Below are positions 7,781 to 15,031 of a stretch of DNA of 20,983 nt, one piece after another; position 1 is the stretch's first letter, and each line of letters opens with the position of its first letter. A program made the position numbers and the translations under genes. The notes under the pieces are model-generated. The model did no database searches. It was not told the origin of the DNA and saw nothing but the letters and a program-made list of their open reading frames with translations. The stretch is from JBCCSZ01 sp039199225 (GTDB lineage: Bacteria > Bacteroidota > Bacteroidia > Chitinophagales > Saprospiraceae), in contig JBCCSZ010000124.1 of assembly GCA_039199225.1 (NCBI GenBank), forward strand, positions 1 to 20,983, given 5' to 3'.

Positions 7781-9436
7781 TCAGAGTTTTAAGAGTTCTC
7801 GGGCATTTCTGATGGCGGAAGGAGAGGGAGGGCTGCCGCTGAGCATGGTAGCTATTTCCTGAATGCGCTCTTTTTTGTCTAATAATTTGATGTTGGTGTA
7901 TGTCCGGTCGGATTTTGCTTCTTTGTAGACGAAGTAGTGGGCATTGGCTTTTACTGCAATTTGAGGGGTGTGGGTGATGGAGACTACCTGGTGTTGTTTG
8001 GCCAGGTCTTTCAAAATGCGTCCCATCTTGAGTGCTACATCACCAGAGACACCGGTATCGATTTCATCAAAAATCAAGGTAGGTAAGGGAATGGCACTGG
8101 CAACAAGTGATTTGGTACAAAGGGTCAAACGAGACATCTCACCGCCGGACGCAACATTTTTGATCGGACGAAATTGACTGCCTTTATTGGGAGCAAATAA
8201 AAAGTTCACCTCGTCGACTCCTGTGGAAGTTAATTCAGGCAATTGTACCATTGATATTTTGATGCGGGCGTTCTCCATGGAAAGTTGCCCCAACATATCA
8301 ATAACTTTTTGTTCAAAGCCACCAATGACTTTCTTTCGCTTGTCAGAAAGCTGCCGGGCGATTCTGAAAAGCTCTTTTTCATCTTTGGCTAGGCTCTTTT
8401 TCAATTTTTCTATTCCGGCAGACAGATCGTCATAAGCATTGAGTTGGCCTTGGAGCTCATGCTGGATGTGCAATAATTCATCGACATCTACAACCTGGTG
8501 TTTTTTCAGCAGGCGGTAAATCAGGTCCAGGCGCGTTTGAACTTCTGCAATGCGTTCCTCATCATATTCGGTCTCTTCCGCTACTGCTTCCAACTCTCCG
8601 GATAGGTCCTGCAGCTCATAAATCAGACCTGTATAGCGGGAATGTAGCTTTTCGAGCTTGGGGTCGAAGTCTTTGATCTGAGCGATTGCGTGGGCAATTT
8701 CCTCGAGCTGCGAAACAGAGGAATGCTCGTCTTCATTGAGCTGTCGGTAGGCACTGCCGAGGGTTCGCTTAATGTCCTCGGCGTTTGAGAGTCTGGAAAG
8801 TTCTTCTTCGAGGCTGGTCTGCTCCCCCTCAATGAGTGCTGCTTCGTTGAGTTCATTGAGCTGGAAATTTAGAAAATCGAGCTCTTTATTGGCCTGGTCG
8901 TTTTGTGAGATGAGCGATTTCAACTGCTGTTTATCTTTTTTGTAGTGCCGATATTTTCCTTCATATTCAGACAGCACTTCCTGGTTGCCTGCCAGGGCAT
9001 CGATCATTCGAAGCTGAAAAGATACATTGTTGATGTCCCGGGTATCGAATTGTTGGTGAAGATCAATCAGGGCGGCGCTAAGCTGTTGCAGTGTGGCGAG
9101 GTTGACGGGGGTGTCGTTGACAAAGGCTCTGGATTTGCCGGAGGGCGTCAACTCCCGGCGGACGACGGTTTCTATCTCATAGTCTAGGTCATTTTCCTCG
9201 AAAAACGGCTTAAGTTGATAGTGGGAGATGTCGAAATAGCCCTCTACAATACACTTATGAGCATTATTGTGGAGAACCTTCGTATCCGCCCGTTTTCCCA
9301 TGATAAGCCCTAGTGCACCCAGCAGGATGGACTTTCCTGCACCGGTCTCTCCGGTGATGATGGTTAGATGATCCGAAAATTTGATTTCCAGCTCATCGAT
9401 GATAGCGTAATTTTTTATATGCAGCCGTTGAATCAT
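7781..9436 (-). CDS. recN: DNA repair ATPase RecN
   Basis: 551 residues from the ATG at 9434-9436. RecN is an SMC-like ATPase that acts on double-strand breaks in the RecA pathway. Walker A is GETGAGKS (29-36), a long coiled-coil region spans about 155-370, the ABC signature is ASGGEMSR (429-436) and Walker B is LIFDEIDTGVSG (454-465), followed by the conserved ITHTPQIA. Length matches the family (about 550). The frame could start three codons earlier at a TTG (9445), but the ATG gives the typical N-terminus MIQRLHIKNYAIID. A -7 box TAAATTTG ends only 6 bases before this ATG, so the mRNA may be nearly leaderless; a TTG start at 9443-9445 would lie inside that box. The gene stands alone. Confidence 0.95.
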   Translation of the reverse strand: MIQRLHIKNYAIIDELEIKFSDHLTIITGETGAGKSILLGALGLIMGKRADTKVLHNNAHKCIVEGYFDISHYQLKPFFEENDLDYEIETVVRRELTPSGKSRAFVNDTPVNLATLQQLSAALIDLHQQFDTRDINNVSFQLRMIDALAGNQEVLSEYEGKYRHYKKDKQQLKSLISQNDQANKELDFLNFQLNELNEAALIEGEQTSLEEELSRLSNAEDIKRTLGSAYRQLNEDEHSSVSQLEEIAHAIAQIKDFDPKLEKLHSRYTGLIYELQDLSGELEAVAEETEYDEERIAEVQTRLDLIYRLLKKHQVVDVDELLHIQHELQGQLNAYDDLSAGIEKLKKSLAKDEKELFRIARQLSDKRKKVIGGFEQKVIDMLGQLSMENARIKISMVQLPELTSTGVDEVNFLFAPNKGSQFRPIKNVASGGEMSRLTLCTKSLVASAIPLPTLIFDEIDTGVSGDVALKMGRILKDLAKQHQVVSITHTPQIAVKANAHYFVYKEAKSDRTYTNIKLLDKKERIQEIATMLSGSPPSPSAIRNARELLKL

Positions 9437-9442
9437 AGACCG

Positions 9443-9450
9443 CAAATTTA
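9443..9450 (-). promoter_or_regulatory. -7 box TAAATTTG of recN
   Basis: A perfect TANNTTTG match on minus, separated from the recN ATG by six bases (9437-9442). With a start of transcription a few bases past the box, the 5' leader would be zero to three bases. No TTTG is found at -33. Confidence 0.5.
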
Positions 9451-9659
9451 GAGACTAGAAATGAATTTTTGAAAAAAATGTCTTCTCAAGCCTTTTAGCT
9501 TGTGGGGTAGAGAATATTGTGCTTTGTATTGTAGTGGGCGGAAGTGTAATGGACTGCGCAAGGAGCCTCTGGACAGAGAAGGTCAAAGATGTGAGGAGCT
9601 GTTTTGGGATGGGATGGTAGAAGGTGAATAGAGAATATGCTGAAAGCCCACATTTCAGA
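9446..9659. other. Intergenic region between recN and the Rpn tail copy
   Basis: No gene is seen. A weak inverted repeat CTGAAA/TTTCAG (9640-9658) directly follows the stop of the tail ORF on minus, without a T-run. The recN -7 box lies at its left border. Confidence 0.4.
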
Positions 9660-9905
9660 TTACTTCATCTGCTCTTTGATACGAAGTACTTCCTCGATGG
9701 AGAGCTGAAAGTGTTTTACGATTTGTTCTTCAGAAAGCAGCTTACTTTTTAGTAGGGACTGAACGGCTTGTTCTACTTGCATCATGCCTTTTTGTAAGCC
9801 TTCCTTTAACCCTTTTTGGAGCCCCTCCTGCAAGCCCTTTTCTTCGCCCAAATTCATTCCTTTCAGGAATAGATCGTCTTCGTAGACATTATAACCTAGG
9901 GTCAT
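9660..9905 (-). CDS. Free-standing copy of Rpn C-terminal domain
   Basis: 81 residues. It is a near copy of residues 226-314 of the Rpn protein encoded just upstream, starting at the same Met (MTLGYNVYEDD) and ending at the same EQMK. It lacks the nuclease domain. It carries four GL(Q/K)(K/E) four-residue units (residues 24-39) where the full protein has six. Besides this deletion the protein differs at three positions (Q27E, and VK for AE in EEQIxxHF). The frame is intact, with a stop (TAG) about 33 bases upstream of its ATG, so this is not a readthrough extension of rpn. Known family biology: Rpn C-terminal domains are made separately and inhibit the full-length toxin. A stand-alone inhibitor role here is inference; a non-functional duplication remnant is the main alternative. 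No promoter of its own was found. Confidence 0.6.
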   Translation of the reverse strand: MTLGYNVYEDDLFLKGMNLGEEKGLQEGLQKGLKEGLQKGMMQVEQAVQSLLKSKLLSEEQIVKHFQLSIEEVLRIKEQMK

Positions 9906-9928
9906 TTGTTCAACGATTTGTGAAGTTA
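9660..9928 (-). repeat. Direct repeat, copy A of the rpn 3' end
   Basis: Aligns with 9988-10280 with 10 mismatches over 269 bases plus one 24-bp gap in the four-residue-repeat region. Homology starts exactly at the stop codon and ends at the codons for LTSQIVEQ upstream of the internal Met. No terminal inverted repeats or transposase accompany it. Confidence 0.9.
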
Positions 9929-9954
9929 GTGTTGGCTAGTAGTGCAGCCTAAGC

Positions 9955-9977
9955 AATTCTACTGTTTTTGTAGAATT
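9955..9977. other. Hairpin between rpn and its tail copy
   Basis: AATTCTAC (9955-9962) and GTAGAATT (9970-9977) form a perfect 8-bp stem with loop TGTTTTT. It lies 11-33 bases past the rpn stop on minus. There is no T-run after the stem on that strand, so it would be a weak terminator or a partial barrier between rpn and the tail ORF. Confidence 0.45.
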
Positions 9978-9987
9978 ACTCTGTAGG

Positions 9988-10280
9988 TTATTTCATCTGC
10001 TCTTTGATGCGAAGTACTTCCTCGATGGAGAGCTGAAAGTGCTCTGCGATTTGTTCTTCAGAAAGCAGCTTACTTTTTAATAGGGACTGAACGGCTTGTT
10101 CTACTTGCATCATGCCTTTTTGTAAGCCTTCCTTTAACCCTTTTTGAAGCCCCTCCTTTAATCCTTTTTGGAGACCTTTCTGCAAGCCCTTTTCTTCGCC
10201 CAAATTCATTCCTTTAAGGAATAGATCGTCTTCGTAAACATTATAACCTAGGGTCATTTGTTCAACAATTTGTGAAGTTA
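9988..10280 (-). repeat. Direct repeat, copy B (3' end of rpn)
   Basis: The parental copy of the duplicated segment, in frame at the end of rpn. It has 24 bases more than copy A, equal to two four-residue repeat units. Confidence 0.9.
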
Positions 10281-10932
10281 ATAGTCGTAATTTACGCAAT
10301 CTGGACAAAATTGTCAACTGCGTAATATATCGTTGCAGAGCGGCTTCTGAAGTGCAAACCCTCTTAAGCTGACGTATGATGGCTCGAAGTACAGCAGGTG
10401 TTTTATCCTTAGAGAAATTAGCCAATAAAGCTAGGATGACCATTTCAGGTACCTGTGATTGGAGTAATTTAGATGGGTCGACCCGATGCAAATTCAAGAC
10501 GTCGAAGCCTTTGAAAAGCTCTGCGTTTTTCAATAGTCTATTCGGTCCAAATTCCCCTTCTCCAAGAAAAATGACCAGGTGGTGAATGGGGAGCCTATAC
10601 TTTCGGAAAGCCAAACCGTGGTATTCTGCCATTCGGTACAACATATCCGGATCACGCCTCGTCTGAAATTCAATGTGCAATAATTTCTTCTGTCCATCGT
10701 GCCAAACTACTTCGTACAGCAAATCCATTTCCCTTTCAATCGTTTTGCTGATTTTGCCAATGATCGGCTTGTAGGATTCAATTTTAAAGCCCAATTGTTG
10801 TTGGATAAGCGGAATAAATATCGACTCTGCATTCTCCTTGAAAATGCGATCATAAATATTTCCTTCTGATTGACCTTTTTCCTTATCCGACACTGATGGC
10901 TGTTGATGTTCATCAAAGAATGGATGACACAT
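9988..10932 (-). CDS. rpn: Rpn-family PD-(D/E)XK nuclease (putative transposase family)
   Basis: 314 residues from the ATG at 10930-10932. The N-terminal half matches the Rpn/PD-(D/E)XK transposase-like fold: IYDRIFKENAES (26-37), then D70 in REMDLLYEV, E88 and Q90 in LLHIEFQTR, then the conserved MLYRMAEYH (97-105) and a FLGEGEFGP strand (122-130). The C-terminal part has an EDDLFLKGMNLGEEKG linker, six four-residue units GL(Q/K)(K/E) at 249-272 and a helical tail ending SIEEVLRIKEQMK. In E. coli such proteins are DNA-cutting toxins with antiphage activity, and a separately translated C-terminal part blocks them. Internal Mets at 226 and 242 could serve as starts. All visible catalytic positions are present, so it is probably active. 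A 72-bp AT-rich gap separates it from the GNAT gene upstream, and a tail copy lies 82 bp downstream. It is not a mobile element by itself. Confidence 0.85.
   Translation of the reverse strand: MCHPFFDEHQQPSVSDKEKGQSEGNIYDRIFKENAESIFIPLIQQQLGFKIESYKPIIGKISKTIEREMDLLYEVVWHDGQKKLLHIEFQTRRDPDMLYRMAEYHGLAFRKYRLPIHHLVIFLGEGEFGPNRLLKNAELFKGFDVLNLHRVDPSKLLQSQVPEMVILALLANFSKDKTPAVLRAIIRQLKRVCTSEAALQRYITQLTILSRLRKLRLLTSQIVEQMTLGYNVYEDDLFLKGMNLGEEKGLQKGLQKGLKEGLQKGLKEGLQKGMMQVEQAVQSLLKSKLLSEEQIAEHFQLSIEEVLRIKEQMK
10117..10188 (-). repeat. 12-bp minisatellite encoding GL(Q/K)(K/E), six units
   Basis: Encodes residues 249-272 of Rpn as six in-frame four-residue units. The copy in the free-standing tail (9789-9836) has four. 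Unit gain or loss keeps the frame, so the helix length can change without killing the protein. Confidence 0.75.
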
Positions 10933-10945
10933 TGTATTGAAGGAT

Positions 10946-10953
10946 CAAAACTA
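10946..10953 (-). promoter_or_regulatory. -7 box TAGTTTTG of rpn
   Basis: A perfect TANNTTTG match on minus, 13 bases before the rpn ATG, inside a very AT-rich gap (10933-11004). No TTTG lies at -33. It suggests rpn has its own promoter independent of the upstream GNAT gene. Confidence 0.45.
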
Positions 10954-11004
10954 ATAAAATGTTTTAAATAATTAAAATTATTTGTTTTATTTTTCTGGCG
11001 ATAC

Positions 11005-11502
11005 TCAGGTGGAGAGTTTATAGAAAGTCAACAAGTCTTTTGTTCGGGTGCCAAGCTTGAAACCACACTTTTCGAGCAGTTTGATGGAGCCAAGGTTGTC
11101 TGGATGAACATTGGCAGTGAGTTGGTCGATACCCCTCTCAGTAAATAAGTGTTCGCTCATCGCTGTCAATACTTCCGTGGCCACACCCTTGCGCCACCAA
11201 TTCTTATGGATGGAGTAACCGATTTGGTGTTGTCCCTTTTGAGTTGTCCACAGAAAGGTACCTATTAGTTTGTTTTGATTCAGCAATTCGATGCCCCAGC
11301 GGATAGAGCGGCCATAGGCATAGTCAGCTATTGCTTTTTGAATCATTTGCTGTGCTTCTTCCCATGTGGCTAGTGGTGGATTGCCTCGAAACTTCATAGC
11401 ATTTTTATCGGAATAAGTATCGAAAATATCTTCAACATCCGATACGTTCAATGCTCTTAGACAAAGACGAGGCGTTAATATTTTAGGAATCGAAGTGGAC
11501 AT
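11005..11502 (-). CDS. GNAT family N-acetyltransferase, RimJ/RimL type
   Basis: 165 residues. It transfers an acetyl group from acetyl-CoA to an amine; the substrate is not predictable. It starts with TPRLCLRAL (10-18), the strand typical of the RimJ/RimL (ribosomal protein Ser/Ala N-acetyltransferase) branch. Acetyl-CoA binding motif A is IGYSIHKNWWRKGVATEVL (94-112) with the pyrophosphate loop RKGVAT at 104-109. Motif B is NVHPDNLGSIKLLEKCGF (131-148). Length is usual for the family. It sits upstream of rpn on the same strand and divergent from the orphan lipoprotein gene (100 bp between starts). Resistance or ribosomal roles are possible but not shown. Confidence 0.88.
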   Translation of the reverse strand: MSTSIPKILTPRLCLRALNVSDVEDIFDTYSDKNAMKFRGNPPLATWEEAQQMIQKAIADYAYGRSIRWGIELLNQNKLIGTFLWTTQKGQHQIGYSIHKNWWRKGVATEVLTAMSEHLFTERGIDQLTANVHPDNLGSIKLLEKCGFKLGTRTKDLLTFYKLST

Positions 11503-11602
11503 ATGCTGAAAGTAATTAAGCGGAAAAATATTACTTTTTTACCTGAAAAATGAATATTTTTAAGTATATGAACGACTTATTCTAGCTCAATAAAAAGTTG
11601 AA

Positions 11603-12328
11603 ATGAAAATTAAAACAGAAAAAATAAGCCACTTGATGCTCCTTTTATTATTCGTATTGTCATCTGCTGCTTGCAACAAGGATAAAGATGCTGATACCTG
11701 CCCGGATGATTTGTTTCTTGGAGATATCGAGTTAGACGAGCACATCTTAAAGTTGGATCGCTACAAAGGCATTAAAAAAATTACATTTATTGATTTTGCT
11801 TCCAGACTAGCTACCTTTGAATTGGTTAACGAGAATGAAATTGGCAAGCGAGAATTTGAACACGATCAAAAAATATCTTGTGAAAATTCATCGAAAAAGG
11901 CTAGTTATACTTACTACACAAACTCACGGGAATATCGTTTTGTATCTGAAGAATATGGCGAGCTTAAAATAACTTATACTTCTAGCTTATGGGATGAGTG
12001 GCAGGGCGGATATGACTCTGACAAAAGCCCCATCTTTGGCTATGATCTCCGTATAGATTATTATGCTTTTGCTCCGAATGGCTTGATAAGGTATAACTAC
12101 TCTAAAAGTGAAAATATTTCTTACTCTGAAAAGAATAGATCAGGCGTCCTTACGCACTTTTGGCCTACCAGGGAAATTGGAGGTCGCGAGTTCAATGATT
12201 GTATAACCCTGTCTCGTTTTACCCTTGATGGAGAAGATGAACAAAAGTTGTATTTCAACGAAGAAATGGGGCTACTGAATTTCTACGATGATAATGACGT
12301 GGAATGGGTCATTCACAGCCTAGAGTAA
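11603..12328 (+). CDS. Orphan lipoprotein of unknown function
   Basis: 241 residues. A lipoprotein signal peptide runs to LSSAAC, with the lipid-bearing Cys at 24 followed by NKDKDAD, an acidic start often seen on exported Bacteroidota lipoproteins. The lipobox is slightly weak (Ser at -3). The mature part has three further Cys and many aromatic and acidic residues in short strands (KASYTYYTN, FGYDLRIDYYAFAP, YNYSKSENISYSEK), suggesting a beta-sheet fold. I do not recognise a family. Base composition is clearly AT-richer than the flanking genes, and the gene is the only plus-strand gene between recN and lpxD, which suggests later acquisition. It ends four bases before the stop of the convergent glycosyltransferase-like gene. 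No clear -7 box is seen. Confidence 0.75.
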   Translation: MKIKTEKISHLMLLLLFVLSSAACNKDKDADTCPDDLFLGDIELDEHILKLDRYKGIKKITFIDFASRLATFELVNENEIGKREFEHDQKISCENSSKKASYTYYTNSREYRFVSEEYGELKITYTSSLWDEWQGGYDSDKSPIFGYDLRIDYYAFAPNGLIRYNYSKSENISYSEKNRSGVLTHFWPTREIGGREFNDCITLSRFTLDGEDEQKLYFNEEMGLLNFYDDNDVEWVIHSLE

Positions 12329-12332
12329 TCTT

Positions 12333-14267
12333 CTATTGAATGGATTGTAGGAAGGCCGGATCGATCTTGGTTCCCTTTTGCTGGGCCGATCGAACATCCC
12401 GCTGCGCCCCCGCCTTGTCTCCTTGTATGGAGAGTATCTTTGCGCGCTCATAGTAAAAAAGTCCCATGCTTTGGTCCAGTTGAATGGCTCGGTTCAAATC
12501 AGATAAGGCGTTGGTATCATCCCCCAAGCGTCGTTTGACGATGGCGCGCTCGTAGTGGATGGCTGCATGATAGGGGTCGAGTTCAAGGTATTTGTTGTGA
12601 TCCTTCAAGGCCAGCTGAAATTGTCCGCTTTGAGTATAAATCAGCGAGCGATTGAGGTAGAGGTTTTTAAAATCAGGGTCTATCTTTTCTGCCTCGTTTA
12701 AATCAGCCAATGCTTTGTTAAAATCGCCCAGCGAGGCGTGGGCTGCTCCTCGATTGACCCAAAATTCCACTTCGTTCTGCTCTCTTTCGAGGGCTTTGTC
12801 GTACTCCTGTAGGGCTTGTTCTTTATTACCCATATCAAAATAGGTTTTTCCGAGGCTATTGTATGGACCAGCCTTTTGCGGAGCGAGTTTGATGGCTTCC
12901 TGATAATCAATAATGGACTGTTGATAGTTTTTCTGACTGCGATAGTAGTTGGCGCGGTTGCCCCACGGAAGAGCCGTCCGACTGCCATTTTCGATCACAT
13001 GTGTCCAAAGCGTTGCACCATTTTCCCAAATTTTGTTTTGCTGGTGGGTCATGTAGGTGAATACCAGAAGATACAAGCCGGTTCCACCCAAGGCCAAAAG
13101 CTTGTAGTCCGGCCGCTTTTTCATCAATTGCTCCAAACCCCAGGCCATCATAAAAAATAAACCCAGATAAGGAATATACGTAAATCGGTCGGCCTTGAAG
13201 CCTTGTCCTGCTGCCAATATCTGCAAGACGAAAAACACATTGAAGGCAAAAACGGCCCAACCAAACACAATGGCCCGCTGTTCCTTCCGAAAAGCCTGGT
13301 ACACCCACACCAATACAGCCACAACCCCGAGGGGCGCTACATAAAATGGCCAGTCAAGCGATTGAGGATAGGGATACAAAGGCAGCATTTCATAGGGATA
13401 AATGCACTTAATGACATAGACACAAAAGGAGTATGCGCCAATCAATAGCCGCTGAAAAATATTGTATTGCGTTGGGTCTTCTGCACTAATGGTATTGGCT
13501 CCGGCCAAAATCATGATGCCGATGATTCCCACAGCTAGTGATAGTCCAAAATAGGGGATTTTCTCTTTTACTAGCTTCCAACTAAGGGGCCGCCGCAAAT
13601 AATAGTCGATGGCCAGCAAAGTCATTGGAAAGGCCACCGCCTGTATTTTGGAAAGCAAAGAGAGAGTAAAAAGTAGGAGTGTAATGGCAAACAGCCGCAC
13701 TTTTTCCTGTTCACGAGCTTTGAGCCACAATATGTAAGTGTAGGTTGCCGCCAAATAAAAGGCTCCGAAAAGTACATCTTTCCTTTCCGTTGCCCAAGAG
13801 ACGGACTCTACCCTCATGGGGTGAATGCCAAACAACAAAGCACCAAAAAGGGCTGCCATCGGACTGAGTTTGAGCAACAAAAGAATTCTGTAGACGAAAT
13901 ACACACAAACGAGGTGCAACAAGAGATTATTGAGGTGAAAGACGAACGGATCGAGACCAAAAAAGTGCTTTTCGATGGCAAAAGTGAGGATGGTCAATGG
14001 ATTGTAGCCGCCTATGACATGATTGCTGAAAATCGCCTTGATGTGCGCCCAGTCGAGGATTGCAATGTTCTCATTGTCCAAAATATTAACATCATCGTCC
14101 CAATTGACAAACTGATTGGAAAGGCTGCCGTAAAAAGCCAACAAAGTCACTCCCAACAAAATGGCCAGCTTGATGAGCTGGTCGCTGTCCTTCCAAAAAG
14201 AAGTGGACTGGGCCGATTTGCGTGCTTTATGCTGCTTCGTCTTTTGCTTTTTTACTTTTTTGGACAT
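12333..14267 (-). CDS. TPR-containing GT-C glycosyltransferase-like membrane protein
   Basis: 644 residues. The N-terminus is very lysine-rich (1-20), then roughly ten membrane segments (about 33-405), then about six TPR motifs (433-636). The first loop has VNWDDDVN (D57-D59), the acidic motif expected of GT-C enzymes that use lipid-linked sugars. The conserved segment HPMRVESVSWATERKDVL (149-166) and KADRF (358-362) resemble the TMTC-type O-mannosyltransferases and their bacterial relatives. A role in transferring a sugar to a protein or glycan at the inner membrane is inferred; the donor and target are unknown. It follows hemD by 74 bp on the same strand and might be co-transcribed, although there is no functional link. 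It is convergent with the lipoprotein gene, 4 bp away. Confidence 0.75.
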   Translation of the reverse strand: MSKKVKKQKTKQHKARKSAQSTSFWKDSDQLIKLAILLGVTLLAFYGSLSNQFVNWDDDVNILDNENIAILDWAHIKAIFSNHVIGGYNPLTILTFAIEKHFFGLDPFVFHLNNLLLHLVCVYFVYRILLLLKLSPMAALFGALLFGIHPMRVESVSWATERKDVLFGAFYLAATYTYILWLKAREQEKVRLFAITLLLFTLSLLSKIQAVAFPMTLLAIDYYLRRPLSWKLVKEKIPYFGLSLAVGIIGIMILAGANTISAEDPTQYNIFQRLLIGAYSFCVYVIKCIYPYEMLPLYPYPQSLDWPFYVAPLGVVAVLVWVYQAFRKEQRAIVFGWAVFAFNVFFVLQILAAGQGFKADRFTYIPYLGLFFMMAWGLEQLMKKRPDYKLLALGGTGLYLLVFTYMTHQQNKIWENGATLWTHVIENGSRTALPWGNRANYYRSQKNYQQSIIDYQEAIKLAPQKAGPYNSLGKTYFDMGNKEQALQEYDKALEREQNEVEFWVNRGAAHASLGDFNKALADLNEAEKIDPDFKNLYLNRSLIYTQSGQFQLALKDHNKYLELDPYHAAIHYERAIVKRRLGDDTNALSDLNRAIQLDQSMGLFYYERAKILSIQGDKAGAQRDVRSAQQKGTKIDPAFLQSIQ

Positions 14268-14341
14268 GCTTCGATGATTTCGGAATTCTTGTTATCATAC
14301 GAAAGGAGGCCAGGCAGGATACATTATCTTTGTTTTTTCCG

Positions 14342-15031
14342 CTAAGTTGGAAGGTTCGCCGCTTTAATTAATTCGATCACCTTTTCGGCCAGTGCTGCTT
14401 CCGTGGGCCGATCTGCTACTATGGGCGTCTGGCCTGTCAGTTGGGTCAAAGCAGCGGCAGTGGTTGCTCCGATGGCTACGCAGGTCTGCGAAGGCTCCCA
14501 ATTGTATTTCCTGAAGTAAGCTTTGGCGTTTAGTGGGCTGGTAAAAACCAAAATATTACATGTAGGTAGGTCGAAATCGTTGCGCATCTGGTTGCGATAA
14601 ACGGGGAGGTCTAGAATGTGTATTTTCCCCCTAAGAGTCTGCTGAACAGAGCGGCGCGAGTGGCTGGCCCGTGGAAACAGCACCCTTTGCCCGGCTGCCA
14701 GTTGGCCAAAATCCAATGCAGTTTCTTCTGGATGCCCGCTGCCCACAAAATCCACCTTTTGCCCCCTTTGTATCAATGCCTGTGCCGTAGCTTTTCCGAT
14801 GGCGCCCAGGCAGATGCTTTCAGCTAGGGGCTGGGTCCATTGGTCAAAAAAGTATTGGACGCCGTTTTTGCTGTAAAAGAAAATCCATTCGCATTCCGGT
14901 AGCTGAAAAATGGGCAGGGGATGAAAGACAACCAGCGATTGATCAATCAGCTCTACAGCATAGGGAGCCAACAGGCTGCGAAAAGCACTTTCTTCGGACA
15001 GCGGTCTGCTGATGAATACCCGCTTTACCAA
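14342..15031 (-). CDS. hemD: Uroporphyrinogen-III synthase
   Basis: 229 residues from a TTG at 15029-15031. It closes hydroxymethylbilane to uroporphyrinogen III with inversion of ring D, in haem and sirohaem synthesis. HemD is poorly conserved. The evidence is the start VKRVFISRPLSEES, the FFYSKNGVQYFF segment of domain 1, CLGAIGKATAQALIQRG (the HemD GxxTAxxL-like motif), and the second-domain repeats NILVFTSPLNAKAYF and CVAIGATTAAALTQLTG. Position after hemC supports it. The frame is open to 15193, but the extra 54 residues lie antisense-free inside the DinB gene and are not HemD-like. The TTG start overlaps the DinB stop by 7 bases, which suggests translational coupling. No ATG is available in frame near this point. 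Confidence 0.88.
   Translation of the reverse strand: MVKRVFISRPLSEESAFRSLLAPYAVELIDQSLVVFHPLPIFQLPECEWIFFYSKNGVQYFFDQWTQPLAESICLGAIGKATAQALIQRGQKVDFVGSGHPEETALDFGQLAAGQRVLFPRASHSRRSVQQTLRGKIHILDLPVYRNQMRNDFDLPTCNILVFTSPLNAKAYFRKYNWEPSQTCVAIGATTAAALTQLTGQTPIVADRPTEAALAEKVIELIKAANLPT

Noticed and set aside
9660..10932. rpn and its tail copy as an insertion sequence
   Set aside because: Despite the transposase-family name there are no terminal inverted repeats or target duplications, and the duplication covers only the 3' end.
14325..14332. TATCTTTG on plus downstream of the hemD stop
   Set aside because: A perfect -7 match but no plus-strand gene follows; a useful reminder that single 8-base matches occur by chance.
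13821..14345. 174-codon plus-strand open frame
   Set aside because: Antisense to the glycosyltransferase-like gene, which has clear membrane and TPR features.
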